This document shows, one piece after another, positions 1 through 10,734 of a stretch of DNA of 64,000 bases. Under the pieces are notes generated by a model. The model made no database searches. It was not told where the DNA came from and was given only the letters and a program-made list of their open reading frames with translations. Position 1 is the stretch's first letter. The number at the start of each line of letters is the position of its first letter. The stretch covers positions 6,386,001 through 6,450,000 of the forward strand of contig JAHCVI010000001.1 in assembly GCA_019096155.1 (NCBI GenBank), read 5' to 3'. A program made the position numbers and the translations under genes. Origin of the DNA: Staphylotrichum longicolle. Taxonomy: Eukaryota > Ascomycota > Sordariomycetes > Sordariales > Chaetomiaceae.

Positions 1-271
1 CCCGACCGTGATGAACGGCATCCCCAAGGAGGCGCCAACCGCTCAAGCCGACGGGCACGTGGAGGAAGAAGTCCTCGAGAAGGCACCCATTCACTCCAGG
101 GCCAACACCGTCAAGCCCAGCGGGGGCGCCCTGGCGGTCCATGGTCAGCAGCAAGACGGCACGCTAATACACACGCTGCCGTACGCGTCCATGATCGGGG
201 TCGTCCTCTTCGGCATGGGCCTCATGGCCTACCTCAACGGCTGGCAGCCGCAGACGAAACTGGACCATTAG
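1..271 (+). CDS. C-terminal end of a membrane-anchored protein (partial)
   Basis: An open frame runs in from the left edge (codons begin at base 2) and stops at TAG 269-271, so only about 89 C-terminal residues are visible and the start lies outside the window. The visible part is a polar, Ala/Glu/Gln-containing stretch followed by one hydrophobic segment of about 18 residues (around SMIGVVLFGMGLMAYLNGW) and a short polar tail, TKLDH. This looks like a C-terminal transmembrane anchor or the last helix of a polytopic protein. I do not recognise the family. The reading is supported by GC-rich third positions, which are lost immediately after the stop. Confidence 0.55.
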   Translation, partial: PTVMNGIPKEAPTAQADGHVEEEVLEKAPIHSRANTVKPSGGALAVHGQQQDGTLIHTLPYASMIGVVLFGMGLMAYLNGWQPQTKLDH

Positions 272-1309
272 TTTAGGAGCCACGGGCGGCGGCCTGAACC
301 GCAGCGGGACCAGACATTAACATATTTGCGAGATTTGTGGAATTTGCCATGGCGTATTAAAATCCCATGGCCATGGCATGGCGTGGGAACGGCATTAGCA
401 GGGCGCGAGCGAGCACGGGCATGATCTCGGCGATGGCTATGGCTTTTTTTGATATGATGACGATGAAAGGACAACAACAACAACACAAAACTTGGACCTT
501 AACAAACAACAACCACAACAACAACCACAAGGCTAATACTTTACTTGGAACGGACGGACGGACAGACGGACGGACGGACGATGACTGGACATGGACTACT
601 GCTGCTACAGACTTCCCTTACTCGGTTCCCTTTGTCAACCCTCCCTTTTTTTTTTCTCTCTGGCGGTTCAGGCTCTGGGTTTCTTGTGTCTCTTGACGTA
701 TAAGCAAGGGAAGGAAGAAAGAAAGAAAGCGGATGAGGGCATTTTTCTCTATTGTTCTCCCATCATGGTGTTATTGCACGACCGGTGACAGGCAACACGG
801 AGGAAAGGAGTGTCTGTTCTATGGGGGCTTCTCCTCTGGCTGTCGCTCGTTCACTTGCGTTTTTTTTCTCGGCTCGGTCAGGCACATGCATGCAAACAAA
901 TCAAGTGGGCATATATGGACTGTGTTGTACATTCTCGGGGTCTTTTTTTTTCAGTGTCGCCGCTTTTTTCCCTTTTGCCGTGGCCTTGTTTTGGAGTTTT
1001 GTCTGGCTGGGCTGATTTTCAGGGGCCTGGAGGGGTAGGCGTTGTGCTGTTTTTTTGTCGAGTTGAGTCATGTCTTGTGATAGCCGGATGCAGGGAATTG
1101 GATTTGGATGCAGGGAATTGGATTTGGTTATCACCTGCATACTTATTACTGGAACCGTGACTATACTCTTCAGCTTGTGACTGCAGGTGTATCTGGTGAT
1201 GGTGGTCTGTGGTTTGACTTTTGGGTCATGTTCGACATGGAACTCTTGAAGGGGATGTGTTAAGTCTCAGTGCGGATGCTTGCTAAACAGCTAAGAGCCA
1301 ATCATCGCA
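272..1309. other. Intergenic, low complexity, 3' flank
   Basis: No supportable gene. It holds CAA-rich sequence (474-530), a short GACG-type tandem tract (about 551-583), GAAA repeats (711-730), many T runs and a perfect 20-bp direct repeat (annotated separately). The small open frames are full of homopolymers and have no coding character. Confidence 0.6.
1086..1127. repeat. Perfect 20-bp tandem duplication
   Basis: The 20-mer beginning GGATGCAGGGAATT occurs twice head to tail (1086-1105 and 1106-1125), followed by two bases of a third unit. It is in non-coding DNA and no function is apparent. Confidence 0.9.
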
Positions 1310-1393
1310 GCCCGTATAGCTCAGTGGTAGAGCGCATCACTCGTACTTCCTAGCGACATGATGAGGTCCGCGGTTCAATCCCGCGTGGGGGCA
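1310..1393 (+). tRNA. tRNA-Thr (anticodon CGT) with 12-nt intron
   Basis: The sequence folds as a cloverleaf: acceptor GCCCGTA with TGGGGGC (one G-G mismatch), D-arm GCTCAGTGGTAGAGC, anticodon stem CATCA/TGATG, T-arm CGCGG-TTCAATC-CCGCG and discriminator A1393. The anticodon loop reads CT-CGT-A and is interrupted after position 37 by a 12-nt intron (1346-1357), the usual place for nuclear tRNA introns. The anticodon CGT (1342-1344) reads ACG codons. A T6 tract follows 19 nt downstream. Confidence 0.88.
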
Positions 1394-1412
1394 AAACAAC
1401 ACAGAAGCTCGC

Positions 1413-1418
1413 TTTTTT
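1413..1418 (+). terminator. RNA polymerase III terminator (T6)
   Basis: Six consecutive T residues lie 20 nt after the discriminator base of the tRNA-Thr gene, as expected for Pol III termination. Confidence 0.7.
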
Positions 1419-2081
1419 CTTAGGGTAACAGTGGGAGATGCTCCGGCTGTGGTATGTCAGCGGCTTTGTTTTTGGACTTTTTGCATCTTGAGAGATGCTT
1501 TTGGTTTTAGATTCATTCCACGCTCTGTTCAACATTTATGCTGTTCACGAGCACACGAGCAATATTCGGTTTGGGATGTAAACGCAATCGTTACTGGATG
1601 GAATGGCAAGGCCCTCAGCCCTCCTGGGTTGAATAAAGGACTTCGAGAGACACTAGATTTATACGATGTACAAGCACAAAACGAACAATACTGGAACACA
1701 TGGACTGGCGTCTTGAAGCTGGGCTACGACTCACGTTTTACAAGCATGGTGATGGCGGATACGTCTTCTGGCGTTTTTGTAATGAGATGGTATTTTTTTT
1801 AGTCAGGTGTCAGCCAGTGGCTCTGTTCTGTATGTGATTTTCAACTCTCCAAGACGCTTCTCCTGCAAAGGAATAAAACAAAATCATGCAGAGAGACGCC
1901 TCGCTAGGTACCCAAGACTCCGACCTGAGTGTTACCCTGTGGTATGTATGTAGGTACCGTATTCTATGTGCCAGACAAAGGAAAAAACAAAGCATCAAGC
2001 CTCTTGTCTGCTGAGCCGGGTCACAAGCCTTAAAAGCTCAAAGATATTGACACCACACGACATCAATCTCCCCTTATTTCC
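1419..2081. other. Intergenic, nothing recognised
   Basis: AT-richer sequence. A 123-codon frame (1431-1802) begins in the tRNA trailer and has no recognisable motif, so I do not call it. The right end is the 3' flank of the minus-strand gene that follows. Confidence 0.5.
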
Positions 2082-3194
2082 TCACCACCACCCTCTCACA
2101 CCCCACCCCGCCTTCCCGTCAACCTCCGCCACCACAGGCACGCAACACCTCCCCTTGAAATGCCCCTGACACCACCAGCAGCTAAACTCAAACCTGGTGT
2201 TGGCCGAGCTGCACCCGCAGCACACCCAGTCCGCGTCGCGGCCGAGGTAGCTCGTGTCGCTCCTCCGGCTCCGGACACGCATGGGCCCGGCCCGCCTGAT
2301 CTGGCTGTGGTCGTTGGCCCATGCCGTCTCGAGCGGGATGGCTTCTTGTTGCTCGAGGAAGAGCTCTTCGTCCGTCTTGGCGCGGACGGGGATGGGGATG
2401 TCGACCGGCTGGGTGATGAGCGTGGGGGGCGGCTGGGGGACTGTGATGAGGGGGTTGGGGAGTGGGCGGTTGTGGGCAGGAGGAAGAGGAACAACCTGGG
2501 GGCCGAAGAAGAGGTGGTAGGGATCTTGATCTCCTTCGTCTTCGTCTCCATGTCCTGCTTGATGGGGGGCGAAGGTGGCGTTTTGAGCGATGTTGCTGCA
2601 CCACTTGATTGTTGTTCTGACAGCGGTCTTTATGTTGATGAAGGCCCTGGTCTGAAGAAGCTGCCATGTGTTGGGATTCTTTTTCTTGACCACAGATGGC
2701 TCACCAGAGCCGGCGAGTTCCTGAAGGGGGCTCTCGACTGGTTGAGCAGAAGCCGGTTGGTCTTCAGCTAGTTCCTGGTAATGTTGAAATGCCGGGGGCA
2801 TGTATTCATCAGAGTCGTCCTCGTCATAGGGTGGCTGCTCATCATCAGATTCGGAAGCTGGCTCACTGCAGGTCTTCAACGCACGAGTGAGAAGGGATTC
2901 AACTTGCTTTGGTGCGGTGGCTCCGCTTGAGAGGGATGATGGCGCCGTGCTTGTCAGGGGTCGCTTGCGAAAGGAGATCTCGCTCGCAACGCTGGCGTCG
3001 GATTCGTACTCTGACTCGTCCTCTGAATCGTACTCCCACTCAGAGTCGGACTCCCACTCGTCGACGCTGTCAAAAACCGGTGCATACCTCTGCTTAGGAG
3101 GCGCAGGCGTTGGAGGTCGAGTTATCTTGGCCAGGCTTTTCTGTATCGACCGAGAGCGATGGACAGAGCGAAGCGGAGTGCGAAAGGTGACCAT
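2082..3194 (-). CDS. Acidic protein with C-terminal Cys-rich zinc-finger-like motif
   Basis: Single-exon frame of 370 residues. I start it at ATG 3194 (context AAAACCATGG); the frame continues a few codons upstream but without an ATG. The N-terminus is basic (FRTPLRSVHRSRSIQKSL). An acidic tract follows (DSVDEWESDSEWEYDSEDE), then a long disordered region rich in Pro, Ser, Asp and Glu. Near the C-terminus there is a compact Cys cluster: WVCCGC, then about ten residues, then CWWC, H and CC. The W-x-C-x2-C ... C-x2-C layout resembles RanBP2-type or related small zinc ribbons, so zinc binding is an inference. The family is not recognised. Many negative charges ahead of a small zinc module would suit a nuclear protein, but localisation is not shown. 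Confidence 0.72.
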   Translation of the reverse strand: MVTFRTPLRSVHRSRSIQKSLAKITRPPTPAPPKQRYAPVFDSVDEWESDSEWEYDSEDESEYESDASVASEISFRKRPLTSTAPSSLSSGATAPKQVESLLTRALKTCSEPASESDDEQPPYDEDDSDEYMPPAFQHYQELAEDQPASAQPVESPLQELAGSGEPSVVKKKNPNTWQLLQTRAFINIKTAVRTTIKWCSNIAQNATFAPHQAGHGDEDEGDQDPYHLFFGPQVVPLPPAHNRPLPNPLITVPQPPPTLITQPVDIPIPVRAKTDEELFLEQQEAIPLETAWANDHSQIRRAGPMRVRSRRSDTSYLGRDADWVCCGCSSANTRFEFSCWWCQGHFKGRCCVPVVAEVDGKAGWGVRGWW

Positions 3195-3899
3195 GGTTTT
3201 GTGTGAGGGACTCAAACAGTAGATCAGGAACGACTCGGTACCTGCGGATACTCAAAGTTGTCACTGAGCCTAGCTGTCAGAGTTTCGGCAGAGTTTGTAA
3301 GGAGCATGAAGAGAAGGGGACCAGAACTAGGTACATGTTTAAATACTTCAAAAGCGACTGTATAGTTTCTGAACAAAACATTGTTCTATAGGTTGTTGCA
3401 AAATAGACACCATTGAACTACAACTAGACAATGCTATTGTTCGGCGGAGCAGGGAAGGGTTCTTTGTTGTTGAGTGAACAGGTTGAACTTTGGCCAACAC
3501 ACAACATGTAGCGCGCAAAGCGAGCACAGGGTTGACTTTGATAAAGCCAGATGAAATATGGCGAGTAGATAACTCATCAAAGATGGGAATCAATTAAAAC
3601 CGAGGGGCTGGGCAGGGTATGGAGGATGATATCAGCCTAGCTAAAATTGCGGGCTTGTTGTGACATCAAAATGGTCACTCACATATTTTAACAACTCGCA
3701 CATTCATTGTTTTCTAGTCAGGACTCATTACGTAGAAAGCTGAAGATTCAAGGACTGACCACTGTGGCAAACATGTTTGGTCCCTTATCCAAGTGGTTTC
3801 CAAAATCAATGTTTGGTCTTATGTCTACTAAACAAGCCAGGCCCCATGACGCCGAAATCCTAACCCACATCAACACAAATATCAAACACCCAACCCTTT
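3195..3899. other. Intergenic between a 5' end and the sirtuin 3' end
   Basis: AT-rich and non-coding. It should contain the promoter and 5' leader of the minus-strand gene ending at 3194 and the 3' flank of the sirtuin gene. No repeat or RNA gene was seen. Confidence 0.5.
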
Positions 3900-5155
3900 T
3901 TACAAAACAGCCTTCTTTGTGGACTCATCAGTCCCGTCCACCTTGGGCACTTGCTCCACCTGACTCTGATCGTCAGGCTTTGACGGGCTGGCATCGTGCT
4001 GAGGTGATTCAATCGCCGCCTGGGTTTTCTCTTCAGTCTTCGCAGCCTTTTCGCCAGGGTTGACCACTGGAGTCCCTTGGTCCTCTTTCTTCTCTGCTTC
4101 TTGGCCAGCCTCATCCTTGTCATCAATGTGAAGCACCTCCTCGACCTCCTCCGCCAGCTTGCTGACCTCGTCATGCAGCGCAGCCACCCTCTTCTTCGCG
4201 CCCTGCATCTGCCTCTCCACCTCCTCCTCCCCGACCAGCTCCCGCCACGTCTTCTCCAGCTCGTCCCGCCACCCCAGCTCATCCGCCAGCTTGCGAATCC
4301 CCGCATCGCAGTCCCCGAGCACCATGACGTCGTCCGCCTGCGTGCCGAAGGACCCCACCCGCTCCAGGTTGAACAAGACCCGCGGGACGTCCTCGTCCGC
4401 CATATTCGGCAGTCCCGCAAACGGGTGCACCTGCAGGCTCGTGCCCATGACCAGAATCAAATCCGCCTCCTTGGCGCGATCGCTCAGCTCAAAAAACGCC
4501 CTCGGCAGCGCCTCCCCGAAAAAGACAATGTCCGGCTTGACCAACCCGCCGCACCCCTCCGCCTCGCACCGCGGCACCTCCCCCTTGGCCACAAACGCCC
4601 TCATCTTGGCGTCGTCAAACTCGGCCTTGCACTCGATGCACCGCTGCGTGGCGAAGCTCCCGTGCGCCTCGACGATGCGGTCGGCGGGGACGCCGGCGGC
4701 GCGCTCGAGGCAGTCGATGTTTTGGGTGAAGAGCATGTGCAGCAGGCCCTTGCGGGCGAGCAGGGCGATGAAGACGTGGGAGACGGTCGGGCGGTAGCGG
4801 GCGCCCGGGTAGAGCTCCCGGGCGAGCACGTAGAAGGCTTTCGGGTTCTCCCGGAAGAAGGACAGGTCGAAGACGGCCTCGGGCTCGGGCAGGTCGAGCG
4901 CGGCCAGGTTGGCGTAGAGGCCCGTCTCGGGGGAGCGGAAGTCGGGGACTGGGGCAGGGGTTAGTCTGTAACCTTGTTCTCTGAGGGGTGTGGGCGAGGC
5001 GTACTGCCGGCTGCGGTGGAGATGCCGGCGCCGGTCATGACGACGATGCGGCGGGCCCGGCCAGACTTGATGTGGCCCGCGACAGCGGCAAGGCTGCGCT
5101 CGGGCAGGGTGAGGGGCGGGGTGTCCTCGGACACATAGGACTGTTCTTGGCCCAT
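3900..5155 (-). CDS. hst2: NAD-dependent protein deacetylase, Hst2/SIRT2-type sirtuin
   Basis: Two exons: 5155..5005 and 4948..3900. The phase-1 intron 4949-5004 starts GTACGC and ends CCCCAG, and splicing restores the motif GAGISTAAGIPDFRS. The protein has 399 residues. Sirtuins remove acetyl groups from lysine, consuming NAD+ and releasing nicotinamide and O-acetyl-ADP-ribose. Visible features are GAGIS (42-46) and PDFRS for NAD binding, TQNID (125-129), the catalytic His in AHGSF (146), the four zinc cysteines at 154, 157, 178 and 183, VKPDIVFFGE and GTSLQVHPF. The acidic C-terminal tail (from about 290) is predicted helical and then disordered, as in Hst2 proteins. The N-terminus MGQEQS has Gly2 and Ser6, a possible N-myristoylation context (inference). 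Start chosen at the ATG directly before the conserved N-terminus. Confidence 0.95.
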
Positions 5156-5798
5156 TTTGCGGTGCCGGTGCCGGGTGCGCCTTGTTCTTTTTCTTGGGCT
5201 TGGGGTGCTGTTGCCTTCCCTGGACGCAGAAGTCGTCGAGCCCGTCGAGGTCGCTGAAGTCGTCAAACTGGTTGCCCTTGGCTGGGCGTGGCCCTCCCGT
5301 GTCGACGGCCTATCTTGGCGATGCTGCGGCTGTGCCGTCGGTGAGGGGCACAGGCACAGGGGGGAGTGGGTTGGGATCAGTGAAATGAGAGTGAGCGTGT
5401 GGGGGGAGCGTTGAACTGATCGATCACTACGCGGGGTCGCAAGGAAAGTCAAAAATGCCCAGGTAAGCGCAGCATATGGGTCGATGACGGAAAATTGTAA
5501 AGACAGGAATATTCTGAATCGAAAATTCGATGAAGTCGATATCAATGTGTTCTGCCCGGGTGGTGTCACAGCATTGTTCGGTGAGGTGTGACAGGTTGCC
5601 TAGGGGCTGGGCTGCTGCCTCTTCTTGCTAACGTTAGGTGCAGAGATTGCGCCAGCTGTGGGGAGTGAAACATCACTAAAGGGTTAGGGTTGAACATTGG
5701 ATGCGGAGGGGCAACTTTAAAGACGAGAAGTCAACAACCAACACCACAAGCTGTGATTTAAGCCTATTATGGGGCTCGCTAGAGCCACTTCGCTTTCG
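5156..5798. other. Sirtuin upstream region
   Basis: Contains the promoter and leader of the sirtuin gene and the 3' flank of the next minus-strand gene. A short telomere-like motif GGGTTAGGGTT is at about 5682-5692. No gene seen. Confidence 0.5.
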
Positions 5799-7112
5799 CT
5801 AGGTAGTCAAGTTGTGAACCAAGACGAGGAGCCGGACGCCGGACAGAGCTTCCTCGGTTCCTCCCCCAAGCTTTCCGAGGCTCTCAGCTCTGGACAAAAA
5901 AGACCAAGTCGTAGGCAGACATCCAGTCGCCGGGTTCATGCCCGGAACGCCCAGTTGCAGATAACTGCCACAGGTGTAGAGGGCTGTCAACCTCCCAGTC
6001 ACTTCCTGGCAAGTAACCTGGTTGTTGGCCGCGAGGCTGCAGTTGACAGCCGTACCACCGCCATCTCTGGCGTTCTCAAAAAAGGCCGTCATGGCGTTCT
6101 TTGAGGCGGCATTCATGTTCATGACCCAGAGCTTTGCTTGCGGGGTATTGGCGAGCACAGGCTGTCCGTTCGCTGTGATGATGAAGGCAGCGGGCACCGA
6201 GTCCACCCCGGAGCCGGCATATGTGAGGAACGAAAACGGGCCCAAGACTGAGAGTTGAAGGTATTTGTTTTGAATCGCATCGTTGCCCCCTAAGAGCACC
6301 CGGCCGGTCTGGGTCGGAGCGACGTAGGAACTGGTAACTGTCACAGTCGAGGTCGTCGACGTGCCCGCGAGAAGCGTGGTGATGACTGTCGAGGGGACGG
6401 TCACGGTGGCCGTGTCGGTCTTGACCAAGGTGACAGTGGACACCGACGTCGATGGGATACCCTCGCTCACGGTTGCCCCGATGGTCGAGGTCGAAGTCGG
6501 CACAGCGGCGGTGACGGTCAGCGTGGTAGCGACGGCCGAAATGCACGCACAAGCCGACGAGTAGGCTTCCAGGCTGGGGCACTCGGACGCCGTCGGGAAT
6601 GGAGCCGAGGAGGCAGACGATGTGGAGGACGACGAGGACGACGAGGAAGACGTGGTGCGCGGCCCGGGAACGCACCGGCCGCGCTTGTGCTTCCTCGCAG
6701 TCTGCCCGCCGACGATCACGGTCGTCGTCACGGTATCGACGTGTGTGGTCGTAAAAGACGTCACCGTCTCCACGACCGGCGAAGGAACCGTCACCGTCTC
6801 GGAAACCGTCGCGTCCTGGGTGGTGAGCGAGACGATGATGTCGGTGTACGAGACAGTGCTGGTCTCGGTCGTGAAGACGACCTCAGCAGATGGCGTTCTT
6901 GAAGACCGCTACAGTCAGTTGCCGGTGCTGCAAGATGAGTCCAATCCCACATACACGGTCGTAACCACCGGCGAGCCAAACAGAGACACGCAAGCCGAGT
7001 ACTGAATCAGCGGGTTGTCGTCGACGAGGCCGGCCACCTGCCGCAGGCACGGGTTGACCGTGCACACGGGGTCGTAGGCATTGAATGATGCAGTGGCAGT
7101 AAGGACCGGCAT
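5799..7112 (-). CDS. Ser/Thr-rich fungal protein with TVTV tracts and C-terminal globular domain
   Basis: Proposed exons 7112..6957 and 6908..5799 (421 residues). The intron (6909-6956) has a GTGTAT donor and a CTGAC branch point 5 nt before TGTAG; this pairing is the only one I found that joins the frames, though the donor is slightly weak. The N-terminal part has Cys-containing sequence (DPVCTVNPCLRQVAG; SACVSLFG) typical of fungal extracellular proteins. Then come Thr/Val repeats (TVTTTVIVGG), a dibasic RKHKRGR site, a Ser run, CPSLEAYSSACACISAVA and more TVTV tracts. The last 190 residues look globular (YLQLSVLGPFSFLTYAG; KLWVMNMNAASKNAMTAFF). The architecture suggests a DUF7908-like surface or secreted protein, but that name is tentative. 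No classical signal peptide is visible at the chosen ATG, so an unseen upstream exon is possible. Confidence 0.7.
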
Positions 7113-7888
7113 TTTGACAAATCTTCAAACGAGCGGAAGGGGCTGCAAAGTCCAAGAAATTGCAAGCGGAGATTGGGGAACGAGCTAGACGGTGAAGATG
7201 GAGAAAATGGGACGAGATGGGACAAAATAACATCCCATGATGAAGACCCGCCACGGAAGCCGCTGAGGATTCTGGACCGAGTTCGAATTCTTCAGCTGGA
7301 TCACAAGTCTCGACCGAATCCGCTTCCAGTAGTTGAGGCAATAGTGTCAAAAGGAGTCGCGTTGGGGGCAAATCACTACGGCGCATTGTGGTCTCCACCT
7401 GCTCCAGTTGGATCAATAGTCGAGAACAGACCCCAGGAAAGAGGCCAGCTGCTCCCGGACATACATAGTTAGCAACAGTTGCACAGTACACAGGAAACTT
7501 GAACAGCCGAGGCCCGATGTCGTTTTATATTTAGCTCAAGTACATAGTACGAAGGTAGGTAGGTAGGTATGTATACTGATGGGAGGCTTGGGTCCACTCT
7601 CTCTTCATTCCGCTTTCTGCCTAATTAGACTGAACTACCAAGCACACACAAGTACGGGATCCAGCAGTTGCCATCTTTCCTCATCGGCTTGACTGCTTCG
7701 ATACTGAAAATCTCGAGGTGCGCACGTTGTGCGGAGACTTTGTCTGCCATGGATTGGTCCCGGGATGATCCGCATCGTCATGAGTTTGTGTACCTAGGTC
7801 TAAAGGTCATAATGAAGCCAAGTTCCCAACACAACCCAGCTATGGTTGCAACCCAGTAGGCCAACCCCCATCAACACATACCTGCCTC
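7113..7888. other. Intergenic, nothing recognised
   Basis: Upstream region of the preceding minus-strand gene and 3' flank of the GST gene. It holds a short TAGG tandem (about 7554-7570). Open frames lack coding character. Confidence 0.5.
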
Positions 7889-8748
7889 TCAAGGCAAGCT
7901 CCGCCCTTGCCTCGTCGCTTGTCCCACCTCCGACTGCGTAGTATCGTCCGCATACCGCTTATACGCCTCGATGTACTTGTCATCCTCACTCCACGTCGCC
8001 TTCACGCTCTCCCTCTCCACGACAGCCTCGAACCACCGATCCCACCGCGCCCACACCTCCTCGTGCTCCCCCCCCTCCCCTTTCGCCGGAATCCCCACCC
8101 CGCCCTCCTTGTAGTGATCAATCAAAAACAGCCTCTTCGCCCACGGCGCCAGCATGACATCCACCAGACTGAACCTGTCCCCCAAGAACCACGGCCCGTC
8201 CTTGCCACTCCCCGAGTCCACCATCTCCTTTGCGAACTCGCGCAGCCCCTTCAGAAACTCCGCCCGAGCCTCCGCAATGGTATACCCCTTCCCCTCGGTG
8301 TGCTGCAGCACCCGATAGAAGCCCGGCACCACCCGCGTCACCACATGGTTCACCCACAGCCTGCACCGCGCCCGCTCAAACACATCGTCCCGCGGCAGCA
8401 GCCGCGGCCCGTACGCCGCCTCGTCGGCGTACTCCTCGTCCAGGTACTCGCAGATGACCGTGCTCTCGTACAGCGCCCTCGCCTTCCGCTGCCCTTCATT
8501 CGCGATGGCCAGAGTCGGCACCAACCCCCGCGGGTTCAGCGCCAGGAAGTGCGCCTCCTTCTTGTACGGGTTGATCTCGACGTACTGGTGGGGGATGCGC
8601 TTCTCGGCCAGCACGATCCAGGCGCGCTGCACAAAGGGGCAGAACCAGCCGCCGTAGAGCTGCAGGGGGAGGGGGAGGCGTGGCGGGAGGCGAGAGAGGC
8701 GGCGCGGCCGGTGGGGTTGGGGAGGAGGGAGGTGTCGATTTTGGACAT
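7889..8748 (-). CDS. Omega-like glutathione S-transferase (one apparent 1-nt frameshift)
   Basis: The main frame encodes LYGGWFCPFVQRAW followed by NPRGLVPTL, LYESTVICEYLDEEY and a helical C-terminal domain (GPWFLGDRFSLVDVMLAPW). This is the thioredoxin-fold plus alpha domain of an omega-type GST with the catalytic Cys in FCPFVQR. Such enzymes catalyse thiol transfer and dehydroascorbate or conjugate reduction in the cytosol. The main frame has no ATG before the motif. The only good start is ATG 8748 (context AAGAAAATGTCC), which encodes the family-like N-terminus MSKIDTSLLPNPTGRAA in another frame. The two frames meet in a G-run on the plus strand (8665-8675). One missing base there would give a 286-residue protein of normal length. 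No GT donor lies between them. The C-terminus ends in a short polar extension. Confidence 0.85.
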
Positions 8749-9525
8749 TTTCTTTCCTCTCTTCTGGTCTGTCTTTTTCTTTTCTAATTGTCGGCGGTGT
8801 CGGGAATGTGAATTTGTGCGCTGGTGACGTTGGGGCGGTTTGATTGTTGAGGTGGTTGACGGGTTTGGGAATTTTGAATCTGCGAAAAGTAATTGTGAGA
8901 GAGTCAGTGGAAGCAGATGTCAAAATGCGCTGTTCGTCTGTATTGATCTGATGTGAAAGCTGAAATGGGAAGCCCAAGGAAGCTTGTTTAAGTGTAGTTA
9001 GGAAAGTGGGAGGATGATGACGTGATGTCAAGAAAGCGGGGGTATCATACTACAGGGAGCAACTAGTAGTGGAAAATAAATTTGGGTAAACTACTAGATC
9101 CTTAACAAAAGAGAGTTACTTTCTAAAGCTAGTAAACATCCAAAAGACGTCCCCTTTTCTACATACCAAGCTCTCATATATGTAGGCCTCGGAAAATACC
9201 CATGGGTACCCATAGTTATGGGTTGACCCACAATGTCACCTGCTGAGTACCTTAATTAGATTTACATGTGGCAACACCTTGAGGCTCACGGAAGATGAAA
9301 CTGGCGGAGACTGAAGGGCTCGAACGGTTGAGGAAACACAACAGTGGGCGACGTTCAAATTCAGCGGTTATCCACAAAGGGTAGTGCTCTTAGAACATTG
9401 GAAGGAGCAACGGGGAGGCCGCCCGCCAACAGGTGCCCACAACATCACAGCGTCCATCCACCTAACAACTTGAAGTGACCCTCCGATCCCGAACGCGAAA
9501 ACCCCACTCGTAGCCGGACGCAAAC
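8749..9525. other. Intergenic between GST 5' end and a secreted-protein 3' end
   Basis: AT-rich non-coding DNA with short runs of TACCCATGGGTACCCATA-like palindromic sequence near 9199-9216. No gene, tRNA or repeat family is supported. Confidence 0.5.
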
Positions 9526-9915
9526 TTAAGTAGGAAGCCCAGACACGTCGCAGCCAGAGAAAGAAACACCCGAGGAGCCGAACGCAGCAATGAGAGCTGC
9601 CTTGACCAGGTTGGCTTGGTGCGCCGGACTCTGCTTGTCTAGCTCTACGACCGATTCCATGACGCCTTGATCATTGTACGTGTGGCAGAAGTTGTTCTTG
9701 TAATTAACCGCGTTGTGATCGTTCTTGACGGCATTGCGCATTTGGGTGTCGAAACTTCCGCAGATACTCCCGATCGAGCCAGAGCCGACGTTGTAGGCGT
9801 AGATGGCGTAACCATTGCCAACGAGACCGGAATGCCGGGCGTGACAGACGGCAGAGGCAGTTGCATAGGTGCCTGCAACAAACGCGGAGAGGGTCAAGAG
9901 ACTTTGTGACAGCAT
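9526..9915 (-). CDS. Small secreted protein, hypothetical
   Basis: Single-exon frame of 129 residues from ATG 9915; the open frame continues eight codons upstream but from a TTG. Residues 1-22 (MLSQSLLTLSAFVAGTYATA) form a clear signal peptide with a likely cleavage after ATASA. The mature chain is about 107 residues, Gly/Ser/Asn-rich, with four cysteines (VCHARH, SICG, NFCHTY, SGCD), which would allow two disulfides. No transmembrane segment or GPI signal is visible at the C-terminus (SGLPT). The family is not recognised. Size, signal peptide and even Cys number fit a small secreted protein of the effector-candidate type, but a role is not shown. Confidence 0.75.
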   Translation of the reverse strand: MLSQSLLTLSAFVAGTYATASAVCHARHSGLVGNGYAIYAYNVGSGSIGSICGSFDTQMRNAVKNDHNAVNYKNNFCHTYNDQGVMESVVELDKQSPAHQANLVKAALIAAFGSSGVSFSGCDVSGLPT

Positions 9916-10734
9916 CTTGAGTGGAAGACCCCTCAATGTTTCTGGACGGCGGTAGAGCGCGAAGCGTGTGTTTTGTGGCTTTGTAGTCGGTTGCGGAAAC
10001 CGGCGAGAGAGAGGCGACGTCTGATGGTAAGAAGTGAGGTGTGCTGTCTCAAAGTGTGCAGGTTCTAACGGGCTGAGCTGGACTTCATATACGTTGTGCT
10101 AATTGCAGGTCTCCGTTTACAGATCTCAATCTGGCAAGCGGCGAGGCCGGGGTAGCGTGAATAGAAAAAAGAGTAAACCTTGACTTCGATAAGCTGAGTC
10201 ACTGGAGTCTGACAGCTTCGGGCTGACTGCCGAGTTTGGAACTTCCAGACTGACCATGAGATGTTGATACTGCGACATGGCTCCTTGCGAAGGGTCATTT
10301 TCTCCAAGTGAGAAGATCTCTATGGACAGTTCCTCCATTGTTGCTAGCCCGTTCCGTAGCTTAGGTGCGAGAGTTCGGCACCCGCCCATCAGTTTGGCTA
10401 AGGTATCAAGTTAGCGCTCACCCGATTACTCACTTACGGCCTCGTCCTTAGTCATCGCACGGGGCTGTTTCGCACTCCGTCCCTGAGTTGTGTGTGGCCT
10501 GATCCCAGGAAGCTGAGGATTGGATGCTCCTCGTAACGGACTTCTTTCTAGTGGTAGTACAAGATATCTTTGCTGCGTATTACTGTCAAGTATATAAACA
10601 CATCGGGCTCCCTTCTGGTAGCATGATTCACCATCAGCTCAGAGCCACCGAGGACACCCTAACCAAATTTCGCCTCACAGCGCCTCGAAAAGCCGATTCT
10701 TTTCATCCATACTCAAACAACAGCGCAAATAACA
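9916..10734. other. Intergenic, possible decayed gene fragment
   Basis: A minus-strand frame at 10126-10389 (87 codons, ATG start) has a coding-like first half (MEELSIEIFSLGENDPSQ) and then degrades into low-quality sequence. It could be the remnant of a larger protein gene; no family is assigned. The right half is the promoter of the next gene, with a TATA box at 10591. Confidence 0.35.
10591..10597 (+). promoter_or_regulatory. TATA box of the small Cys-rich secreted gene
   Basis: TATATAA 138 nt upstream of ATG 10735, a suitable distance for a fungal core promoter with a leader of about 100 nt. Strong TATA elements are typical of regulated secreted-protein genes. Confidence 0.55.

Noticed and set aside
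1431..1802. 123-codon plus-strand ORF after the tRNA-Thr
   Set aside because: Begins in the tRNA trailer and lacks coding character.
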